Origin: an uncultured Prevotella sp.
GTDB taxonomy: Bacteria; Bacteroidota; Bacteroidia; Bacteroidales; Bacteroidaceae
Length of the DNA: 6,253 nt
Direction of reading: 5' to 3'
NCBI GenBank assembly: GCA_900553285.1
Contig: USCX01000078.1
Coordinates: 1-6,253 of the forward strand
Shown here: one piece after another, positions 1 through 5,481 of the stretch
Position numbering within the stretch: position 1 is the stretch's first letter
How the letters are laid out: every line of letters begins with the position of its first letter
Program-made: the position numbers and the translations under genes
The notes under the pieces: generated by a model
Told to the model about the DNA's origin: nothing
What the model saw: the letters and a program-made list of their open reading frames with translations, nothing else
The model's database searches: none

Positions 1-1
1 G

Positions 2-1975
2 GCCTACGGCGCCGGGGTGCAGAACGGCTGGGTTCCCTTCGCCTTCATCACCGGCGGCTTTTTCTCGGGGCTTGCGGGCTACTTCGGCATGAAGACCGCG
101 ACCTACGCTTCGGCCCGTACGGCCAATGCCGCGCGGCAGTCGCTGGACCGCGGCCTGAAGGTCGCATTCCGCAGCGGTGCGGTGATGGGACTGGTGGTCG
201 TGGGCCTCGGCCTGCTCGACATTTCGTTCTGGTATGTGGTGCTGAATTATGTGCTGCCTGACGATGTCCTTAATCCGGCGTCGAAACTTTGTGTCATCAC
301 GACCACGATGCTCACTTTCGGGATGGGGGCTTCGACTCAGGCCCTTTTTGCCCGCGTGGGCGGAGGCATTTATACGAAGGCGGCCGACGTCGGGGCCGAT
401 CTGGTAGGGAAGGTGGAACAGGACATTCCGGAGGACGATCCGCGCAATCCCGCTACCATCGCGGACAATGTGGGCGACAACGTGGGCGACGTGGCGGGCA
501 TGGGGGCCGACCTCTATGAGAGCTATTGCGGCTCTATTCTGGCGACGGCGGCTTTGGGGGCTGCGGCTTATCTGCATACGGGCGATCTTGGTCAGCAGGT
601 GCGGGCCGTCATCGCGCCGATGCTTGTGGCGGCTGTCGGCATCTTGGTGTCCATCTTGGGCATTTTTGTCGTCCGCACTCGTGAAAACGCTACTATGAGG
701 CAACTGCTCGGCGCTTTGGCGCGGGGGACGAACCTCAGCTCGGCGCTTGTCGTGGCGGGCGCATTCGGCGTCTTGGCTCTTTTGGGAATTGACGGATGGT
801 GGAGGTATGGCCTGACGGTTGTCGTCGGTTTGTTGGTAGGCATCGTTATCGGTCAGGCCACCGAACGCTTTACCTCGCAGTCTTACGGCCCTACCCGCCG
901 TTTGGCCGAAAGCGGGAGGACGGGTCCGGCCACGGTGATTATTTCCGGCCTCGGCACGGGCATGCTTTCGACGGCTGTACCCGTTTTGGCCGTGGTCGTG
1001 GGGTCTTTGGCCGCCTATCTCTTGGCGGCCTGCGGCGATATGGACAACATTTCGGGTGGACTTTACGGCATCGGCATGGCGTCGGTCGGCATGTTGTCGA
1101 CGTTGGGCATCACGTTGGCCACAGACGCTTACGGACCGATAGCCGACAATGCGGGCGGCAGTGCGGAGATGAGCGGTTTGGGCGAGGAGGTGCGCCGTCG
1201 CACGGATGCCCTTGATTCTTTGGGGAATACGACGGCGGCGACGGGCAAAGGTTTTGCCATCGGTTCGGCCGCCCTGACCGGGTTGGCCTTGCTGGCCTCT
1301 TATGTGGAAGAAGTGCGCATGGCGCTCGAACGGGCAGGCGTGGGCGTGATTGAGGTGGGCGGTAAGGCGGTGGCGCTGTCCGAGGCCTCTTTTGCCGATT
1401 TCATGACTTATTACAACGTCACACTGATGAATCCCAAAGTGCTGGCCGGCATGTTTGTCGGGGCTATGATGACGTTCGTTTTTTGCGGCCTGACGATGAA
1501 TGCGGTCGGGCGTGCGGCCGGTAAGATGGTGGAGGAGGTCAGGCGTCAGTTCCGTGAGGTCAAGGGGCTGCTTGCCGGAGAGGCTGAGCCGGATTACGGC
1601 CGTTGTGTGCGCATTTCTACTCTTGCGGCCCAACGTGAGATGGTCGTCCCCTCGTTGTTGGCCATCGCCTGTCCGGCCGTCGTGGGCCTGCTCATGGGGG
1701 TGCCCGGCGTGTTGGGGCTGCTCACGGGAGGCCTGTGCTCCGGGTTCGCCTTGGCGGTGTTTATGGCGAATGCAGGCGGGGCGTGGGACAACGCCAAGAA
1801 GTATGTGGAGGAAGGCCACCTTGGCGGAAAGGGCAGTGAGGTCCACAAAGCGACAGTGGTGGGCGACACCGTCGGCGACCCGTTCAAAGATACGTCCGGT
1901 CCATCGCTGAACATCCTCATCAAGCTCATGAGCATGGTGGCAATCGTCATGGCAGGCCTGACGGCTTTTGTGTGA
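2..1975 (+). CDS. hppA: Membrane-bound ion-translocating pyrophosphatase, 5' end cut by window
   Basis: This integral membrane enzyme hydrolyses cytoplasmic pyrophosphate and pumps Na+ and/or H+ across the inner membrane. The reading frame is open from base 2, so GTG at 17 is an internal valine and not the start; by comparison with full-length enzymes roughly 70-90 N-terminal residues are missing. Counting from that GTG, the pyrophosphate-binding motif DVGADLVGKVE is at 124-134, followed by EDDPRNPATIADNVGDNVGD to 158. The second catalytic block has DNAKK at 591-595 and GDTVGDPFKDTSGPS from 616. The hydrophobic segments are typical of the 16-helix family, and the C-terminus is complete. GNTTAATG at 403-410 has Ala and Gly where K+-independent enzymes have Lys and Thr, so the enzyme should be K+-dependent. 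Asp165 and Glu168 (DLYE), with Gly at 172, match the Na+-pump pattern rather than the plant H+-pump pattern. Family identity is certain; ion specificity is inferred. Confidence 0.97.
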   Translation, partial: AYGAGVQNGWVPFAFITGGFFSGLAGYFGMKTATYASARTANAARQSLDRGLKVAFRSGAVMGLVVVGLGLLDISFWYVVLNYVLPDDVLNPASKLCVITTTMLTFGMGASTQALFARVGGGIYTKAADVGADLVGKVEQDIPEDDPRNPATIADNVGDNVGDVAGMGADLYESYCGSILATAALGAAAYLHTGDLGQQVRAVIAPMLVAAVGILVSILGIFVVRTRENATMRQLLGALARGTNLSSALVVAGAFGVLALLGIDGWWRYGLTVVVGLLVGIVIGQATERFTSQSYGPTRRLAESGRTGPATVIISGLGTGMLSTAVPVLAVVVGSLAAYLLAACGDMDNISGGLYGIGMASVGMLSTLGITLATDAYGPIADNAGGSAEMSGLGEEVRRRTDALDSLGNTTAATGKGFAIGSAALTGLALLASYVEEVRMALERAGVGVIEVGGKAVALSEASFADFMTYYNVTLMNPKVLAGMFVGAMMTFVFCGLTMNAVGRAAGKMVEEVRRQFREVKGLLAGEAEPDYGRCVRISTLAAQREMVVPSLLAIACPAVVGLLMGVPGVLGLLTGGLCSGFALAVFMANAGGAWDNAKKYVEEGHLGGKGSEVHKATVVGDTVGDPFKDTSGPSLNILIKLMSMVAIVMAGLTAFV

Positions 1976-2007
1976 TTTGCCGCCTTTCGGACGCGGCCGG
2001 ATACTGT

Positions 2008-2023
2008 CATAGTGTAAACTATG
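2008..2023. repeat. Perfect 6-bp inverted repeat, possible operator
   Basis: CATAGT and ACTATG are separated by four bases in the gap downstream of hppA. The centre lies about 55 bases upstream of the predicted -7 box of the Lrp/AsnC gene, a position where these regulators often bind their own promoters. As RNA, the stem could extend by three more pairs through G-U wobbles. There is no T-tract after it, so it is not a good terminator. A regulatory role is a guess. Confidence 0.35.
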
Positions 2024-2067
2024 GTAATAAAAATCAGGAAAAATGCGGTGACAAATAAATAAATCGT

Positions 2068-2075
2068 TATCTTTG
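2068..2075 (+). promoter_or_regulatory. Bacteroidota -7 promoter box (TATCTTTG)
   Basis: The octamer matches the TAnnTTTG consensus of the primary sigma factor of Bacteroidota exactly. It lies 44 bases upstream of the ATG of the Lrp/AsnC gene. Transcription would start near 2081-2083, giving a leader of about 38 bases. A -33 TTTG-like element is not clear; GGTG at 2047-2050 is the nearest weak candidate. The region around it is A/T-rich, unlike the coding DNA on both sides. Confidence 0.65.
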
Positions 2076-2093
2076 TTCCCAATAAAACTTCAT

Positions 2094-2107
2094 GTTAAAC
2101 CTTTAAC
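2094..2107. repeat. Perfect 6-bp inverted repeat in the leader, possible operator
   Basis: GTTAAA and TTTAAC are separated by two bases. The palindrome lies between the predicted transcription start and the ATG at 2120, ending 12 bases before it. A repressor bound here would block elongation or initiation, which would fit autoregulation by the encoded regulator. The loop is too short for a stable RNA hairpin, so a DNA-level site is more plausible. A chance occurrence in A/T-rich leader DNA is possible. Confidence 0.35.
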
Positions 2108-2119
2108 GCACTGACGAAA

Positions 2120-2605
2120 ATGAATAAGATAGACCAACTTGACCAGAAGATACTGGGTATCATTTCGAACAATGCACGAATTCCGTTCAAAGACGTGGCG
2201 CTTGTGTGTGGCGTTTCGCGCGCCGCAATCCACCAGCGTGTACAGCGGCTTATCGAAGCGGGCGTGATTACAGGCTCCGGATACAACGTAAGCCCCAAGT
2301 CGTTGGGCTATACCACCTGCACGTATGTCGGTCTGACTTTGGAGCGCGGTTCGATGTACAAAGAGGTGGTCAAGCAGCTCGAAAACATTCCGGAAATCGT
2401 GGAGTGTCATTATACGACCGGGGCCTACACCATGTTGCTTAAACTGTACGCCCGTGACAACGAACACCTGATGGAGCTGCTCAACGGGCGCATACAGGCT
2501 ATCCCCGGAGTGATTTCGACAGAAACACTCATTTCGCTCGAACAGAGCATCAGCCGGGGGGTTCCTATCATCCTGCCGGAAAAAACAACCGGGAGAAAGA
2601 AATAA
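2120..2605 (+). CDS. Lrp/AsnC family transcriptional regulator
   Basis: The 161-residue product has the usual Lrp/AsnC length and two-domain plan. An N-terminal winged helix-turn-helix spans about 4-60: DQLDQKILGIISNNARIPF leads into the turn at VCGVSR, and the recognition helix is AAIHQRVQRLIEAG (35-48). A C-terminal RAM ligand-binding and oligomerisation domain spans about 67-141. Such proteins form dimers to octamers and commonly sense amino acids. In the RAM motif that usually reads TG-x-YD, this protein has TGAYT (100-104), so the common Asp is Thr. The ATG follows an A-rich stretch with no Shine-Dalgarno, normal for Bacteroidota. A good promoter box and two palindromes lie just upstream, suggesting autoregulation. 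The DUF4491 gene starts 12 bases after its stop. Target genes and ligand are unknown; the same-strand genes downstream are the obvious candidates. Confidence 0.93.
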   Translation: MNKIDQLDQKILGIISNNARIPFKDVALVCGVSRAAIHQRVQRLIEAGVITGSGYNVSPKSLGYTTCTYVGLTLERGSMYKEVVKQLENIPEIVECHYTTGAYTMLLKLYARDNEHLMELLNGRIQAIPGVISTETLISLEQSISRGVPIILPEKTTGRKK

Positions 2606-2617
2606 AATTTCATCAGG

Positions 2618-2908
2618 ATGGAATGGAACTTCGAGGGGCTGGGCGTTGGCCTGGCCGCTTTTTTGGTCATTGGCATATTCCACCCCATAGTCATCAAGAC
2701 TGAATATCATTTCGGCACACGGCCTTGGTGGGTTTTCCTTGTCTTTGGCGTGGTGTGTGGAGTCGCCGCGCTGTTCGTGAACCACTCATTTTGGAGCGCG
2801 GTTCTCGGCGTCGTGGCTTTCTCCTCCTTTTGGACAATCAAGGAACTCTTTGAGCAGAAAGAGCGTGTGCGCAAAGGGTGGTTCCCGAAGAAGCCGGGAA
2901 GAGACTGA
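2618..2908 (+). CDS. DUF4491 family small membrane protein
   Basis: This 96-residue protein has three predicted transmembrane segments, at about 8-27, 37-54 and 57-74, and a basic C-terminal tail. I recognise the DUF4491 pattern from FHPIVIKTEYHFG (21-33), the following WW pair, KELFEQKERVRKGWFPKKP near the C-terminus, and the length. The family is common in Bacteroidota and Firmicutes and has no established function. The start is the ATG 12 bases after the regulator's stop, which gives the family's expected N-terminus (WNFEGLGVGLAAF). The tight spacing implies co-transcription with the Lrp/AsnC gene. The conserved charged and aromatic tail suggests an interaction on the cytoplasmic face, but that is inference only. 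Confidence 0.88.
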   Translation: MEWNFEGLGVGLAAFLVIGIFHPIVIKTEYHFGTRPWWVFLVFGVVCGVAALFVNHSFWSAVLGVVAFSSFWTIKELFEQKERVRKGWFPKKPGRD

Positions 2909-2955
2909 GCGTGACGACACATTAGTATATAAGGTAATGCATCTTCTTTCTCGAT

Positions 2956-4749
2956 ATGGCTAAATTTGACTGGAACGCCGATTACGAAGCCGCGCACGAC
3001 CATTTTCCGAACCACGGGCCACGCCCGTTGGTGGGTATCACCGGCAATTGGGGGGATCGGGGTTGCGAATTGGCCGAGGGATATTTCAGGAGTGTGGAGA
3101 CCGCCGGTGGCATTCCCGTAGTGCTTCCGCCGACTGACGATATGGCGACGCTGCTTTCCTGTCTGGACCGTGTGGACGGCATTCTCTTTTCCGGTGGCGG
3201 CGACCTCAATCCCCTGTATTTCGGTGAGGACCCCTGGCCCGAGTTGCACGGTATTAATGCACACCGTGACTGGGGTGAGCTGATGCTGGCCCGTCTGGCG
3301 TATAACCGTCAGCTCCCTGTGTTCGGCATCTGCCGTGGCATTCAGGTTTTGGTGGCCGCACTTGGCGGGCGGGTCTCTCAGGATATCGCCGCCAGCCGCG
3401 GCGAGGCTGCCGTTCCGCTCGTCAAGCACGATCAGCAGCTCGACCGTGGTGTCGCTTCCCACTTCGTGCAGGCCGAGCCCGGCAGTTTGATGGACGAGCT
3501 CTTTGGTTCGCGTTTCGCAGTCAACTCTTTTCATCACCAGGCCGTTGCCGAACCGGGCTGCCACTTTCGCGTGACGGCGCGTTCGGCCGACGGCGTAATC
3601 GAGGCCGTCGAGAGTACGGACTTTCGTTTTGCCGTGGGAGTGCAATGGCATCCTGAGTGTTTCTATCCGGCGGGCGACGGGAGCATGCTCCCTCTTCTCC
3701 GCCGCTTTGTCGATGAATGTACCCTCTATCGGCGGGCCCGGAAGATTCACAGCCGCGTGCTGACGCTCGACAGCCATTGTGATACGCCCATGTTCTTCGA
3801 CCGGGGGGTAAACTTCGACCACCGTGACCCGAATGTGCTTGTCGACCTGCACAAGATGACCGAGGGCGGACTCGATGCGACGATTATGGTGGCTTATCTG
3901 CCGCAAGGGGAGCGCACGCCGGAGTCTCACCTTCATGCCACGCAGCGGGCCGATGAGCTGTTGACCGGGATAGAGGCAATGGTCGCCCACTGCGAAGGGG
4001 TGGAACTGGCTGACACGCCCGACGACCTTTACCGGTTGAAGCGCGAAGGCCTGCATGCGGTCATGCGGGGGATAGAGAACGGATTTGCCATCGGTCATGA
4101 CCTGTCGCGGGTGGCGCATTTCCGGCGGCGTGGCGTGGTCTACATGACGCTTTGCCACAACGGAGACAACGACATTTGCGACGCAGCGCAACGTTCGTCG
4201 GCCGAACATAACGGCGTAAGTCCTTTCGGCGCAGACGTCATCGCCGAGATGAACCGCGTGGGTATGATGGTCGACCTCTCTCATGCGTCGGAAAAGAGTT
4301 TTTACGATGCGCTCGCCGTCAGTCGTCTGCCTATCGTCTGCTCGCATTCCTCGTCGCGGATGCGGTGTGACCATCCCCGCAATCTCACCGACGACCAGCT
4401 CCGTGCGTTGGCCCGCACCGGTGGCGTGGCCCAAGTAACACTTTATCACGGTTTCCTGCGTTCCGAGGGTGAGGCCACGATAGTGGATGCCGTCGACCAT
4501 TTGTGTCACATGGCCGACGTGGCCGGCATAGACCATGTCGGCATCGGCACGGACTTCGACGGCGACGGAGGCATCCGGGGCTGCAGGTCGGCCTCAGAGC
4601 TGCTTAATTTCACCCGTCATCTCCTCCTGCGGCGTTTCAGTGAGAGTGATCTCGAAAAAATCTGGGGCGGCAATTTCCTCCGCGTCATGCGTCAGGTGCA
4701 GCAAGCCGCCACAGACGCAGGATTCACGGTGCGGGAGGTGCACGTTTAA
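2956..4749 (+). CDS. Fused gamma-glutamyl hydrolase (C26-type class-I amidotransferase) and M19 dipeptidase
   Basis: The 597-residue protein has two apparently intact enzymes. Residues 18 to about 255 are a class-I glutamine-amidotransferase-like peptidase of the C26/PuuD group: SGGGD at 79-83, nucleophile Cys126 in FGICRGIQ, NSFHHQ at 190-195, and His232 and Glu234 in QWHPE. Residues about 265-590 are a zinc-dependent membrane-dipeptidase-family (M19) domain. Likely metal ligands by analogy with human renal dipeptidase are His274 and Asp276 (DSHCD), Glu374 (GIENG), His443 (DLSHAS) and His464 (CSHSSSR); His401 and Asp533 (GTDFDG) match further active-site residues. There is no signal peptide or membrane anchor, so it is probably cytoplasmic. 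C26 enzymes cleave gamma-glutamyl amide bonds, and M19 enzymes cleave dipeptides such as Cys-Gly or those ending in a D-residue. Successive cleavage of gamma-glutamyl tripeptides is therefore plausible but unproven. No promoter is evident in the 47-base gap upstream. Confidence 0.92.
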   Translation: MAKFDWNADYEAAHDHFPNHGPRPLVGITGNWGDRGCELAEGYFRSVETAGGIPVVLPPTDDMATLLSCLDRVDGILFSGGGDLNPLYFGEDPWPELHGINAHRDWGELMLARLAYNRQLPVFGICRGIQVLVAALGGRVSQDIAASRGEAAVPLVKHDQQLDRGVASHFVQAEPGSLMDELFGSRFAVNSFHHQAVAEPGCHFRVTARSADGVIEAVESTDFRFAVGVQWHPECFYPAGDGSMLPLLRRFVDECTLYRRARKIHSRVLTLDSHCDTPMFFDRGVNFDHRDPNVLVDLHKMTEGGLDATIMVAYLPQGERTPESHLHATQRADELLTGIEAMVAHCEGVELADTPDDLYRLKREGLHAVMRGIENGFAIGHDLSRVAHFRRRGVVYMTLCHNGDNDICDAAQRSSAEHNGVSPFGADVIAEMNRVGMMVDLSHASEKSFYDALAVSRLPIVCSHSSSRMRCDHPRNLTDDQLRALARTGGVAQVTLYHGFLRSEGEATIVDAVDHLCHMADVAGIDHVGIGTDFDGDGGIRGCRSASELLNFTRHLLLRRFSESDLEKIWGGNFLRVMRQVQQAATDAGFTVREVHV

Positions 4750-4773
4750 GCAAGAGACAGAAAACTTACGAAT

Positions 4774-5343
4774 ATGTTACGAAATGCATTCATCTCGTTT
4801 TTCACCCTCATGGCAGCGCTCGGCTTGCTGGTTTCCTGCCAGGGAAAGGCGACCCAAGCCCCTGCCGAGACGGACACGGCCACTGTCGCCGTGCCAGGGT
4901 TCAACGCCGATTCGGCGTATGCGCACATCGAGGCGCAGTGCGAATTCGGTCCGCGTGTGCCGGGTACTGAAGCCCATAAGGCCTGTGGCGACTATATCGT
5001 CAGGGCCTTCCGCGCGTTGGGACTGGCGGTGACCGAGCAGCAGGCGCAGGAGCGGGGTGTCGCCTATAAGGTAGGGCGTTTCCCGTTCACGGCTTCGGGC
5101 AAGGCGACCGCCGCGGGCGACCGCGACGGCTTCGTGAAACTCCTCTTCGGCGAGGACGACACCCTGCTGGGGGCGCACATGGTCGGACAGAACGTCACCG
5201 AGATGATCGCCGAGCCGACGCTGGCTCGGATGCTGGGTGCCACGGCACACCGGATCGCCCGCACGATACATGCACACCCCACGATGAATGAAGGGGTCAT
5301 GGAGGCCGCCGAAGCGGCATTGGGGGAGGCGATACACCTCTAA
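4774..5343 (+). CDS. Chimeric ORF: glutaminyl-cyclase/M28-like lipoprotein N-terminus joined to dihydrolipoamide dehydrogenase C-terminus
   Basis: The 189-codon ORF reads as two unrelated protein pieces. Residues 1-22 are a lipoprotein signal with lipobox LVSC and lipidated Cys22. Residues 43 to about 84 (FNADSAYAHIEAQ, then FGPRVPGTEAHKACGDYIV) match the start of Bacteroidota type II glutaminyl cyclases of the M28 peptidase fold. From about residue 87 the sequence is the end of dihydrolipoamide dehydrogenase, with YKVGRFPFTASGKA, LLGAHMVGQNVTEMIAEP and the terminal HAHPTMNE and GEAIHL. The zinc-binding core of the cyclase (about 240 residues) and the FAD/NAD domains of the dehydrogenase (about 350 residues) are both absent, so neither activity is expected. 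The start lies 24 bases after the dipeptidase fusion, suggesting the same transcript. An assembly misjoin or a recombination scar explains it better than a functional fusion. Confidence 0.85.
   Translation: MLRNAFISFFTLMAALGLLVSCQGKATQAPAETDTATVAVPGFNADSAYAHIEAQCEFGPRVPGTEAHKACGDYIVRAFRALGLAVTEQQAQERGVAYKVGRFPFTASGKATAAGDRDGFVKLLFGEDDTLLGAHMVGQNVTEMIAEPTLARMLGATAHRIARTIHAHPTMNEGVMEAAEAALGEAIHL
5029..5050 (+). other. Probable chimeric junction
   Basis: Homology to glutaminyl cyclase is clear up to ALGL (residues 81-84), and homology to dihydrolipoamide dehydrogenase is clear from GVAYKVG (95-101). Between them the sequence encodes VTEQQAQER. Cyclases often have a GLxVTEQ-like stretch here, and dehydrogenases have GLTEEQA. 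A shared word around GACCGAGCAGCAGGC (5031-5045) could therefore serve either as an assembly overlap or as a recombination microhomology. The exact breakpoint cannot be fixed without the two parent genes. Confidence 0.6.
5032..5343 (+). pseudogene. lpdA: 3' fragment of dihydrolipoamide dehydrogenase
   Basis: The last ~100 codons are the C-terminal interface domain of the E3 component of 2-oxoacid dehydrogenase complexes, which reoxidises dihydrolipoamide with NAD+. His168 and Glu173 (ORF numbering) in HAHPTMNE correspond to the active-site His-Glu pair that works across the dimer. The usual HPHPT is HAHPT here. The domain starts only after its own first ~20 residues. The disulfide CxxxxC and both nucleotide-binding domains are missing, so this piece cannot be an enzyme by itself. 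Its stop and the terminator that follows look like the natural end of an lpd gene. If the upstream join is an assembly error, the intact gene is elsewhere in the source genome. Confidence 0.85.
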
Positions 5344-5358
5344 CCCGCCTGGCAGACT

Positions 5359-5388
5359 AAACGCCCCTCTGGTAACGAGGGGCGTTTT
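5359..5388. terminator. Intrinsic terminator, probably bidirectional
   Basis: The stem ACGCCCCTC (5361-5369) pairs perfectly with GAGGGGCGT (5377-5385) around a 7-base loop. It extends by two A-T pairs, followed by a short T-run on the plus strand. It lies 15 bases after the stop of the upstream ORF. Minus-strand transcripts from the kinase gene would read the same hairpin followed by a short TTT. The position between convergent genes supports use from both sides. Confidence 0.85.
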
Positions 5389-5481
5389 GTTATAACGGTA
5401 TTTCCACAGGGCGACACACCGATCCGGCTGCAGGTTCACAAACGCCGTACGACGTCAGAAACCCGTTCCGGGAACCGCAGG

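Noticed and set aside
1979..1997. GCCGC/GCGGC stem just after the hppA stop as a terminator
   Set aside because: The stem is only 5 bp with a 9-base loop and no T-tract follows, so it is weak support for an intrinsic terminator.
1594..2082. Minus-strand open frame covering the end of hppA and the following gap
   Set aside because: Over hppA it is the antisense of strongly conserved pyrophosphatase motifs, and the product resembles no known family.
2090..2785. Minus-strand open frame opposite the Lrp/AsnC and DUF4491 genes
   Set aside because: It is antisense to two genes with clear family signatures, and its translation shows no domain.
2909..2955. Separate promoter for the two-domain peptidase gene
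   Set aside because: The gap contains TATATAAGG and TAATGCATC but no TAnnTTTG match, so an independent promoter is not supported.
2707..4536. A 609-codon open frame on the minus strand opposite the two-domain peptidase gene
   Set aside because: Its translation has no recognisable domain, while the plus strand has two complete enzyme domains with their catalytic residues. Codon bias in GC-rich DNA keeps the antisense frame open.
4774..5343. A novel functional lipoprotein-enzyme fusion
   Set aside because: Both halves lack their catalytic cores, their normal compartments differ, and the join falls at a short stretch expected to be similar in both parents. Artefact or scar is more likely.
4777..5439. 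Minus-strand open frame opposite the chimeric ORF and running through the terminator
   Set aside because: It is antisense to recognisable lipoprotein and lpd sequence, crosses a strong hairpin terminator, and has no recognisable domain.
5465..5475. GTTCC-G-GGAAC inverted repeat downstream of the kinase stop
   Set aside because: The single-base centre cannot form a proper hairpin loop and no convincing T-run follows. The hairpin at 5359-5388 is the better terminator for the kinase transcript.
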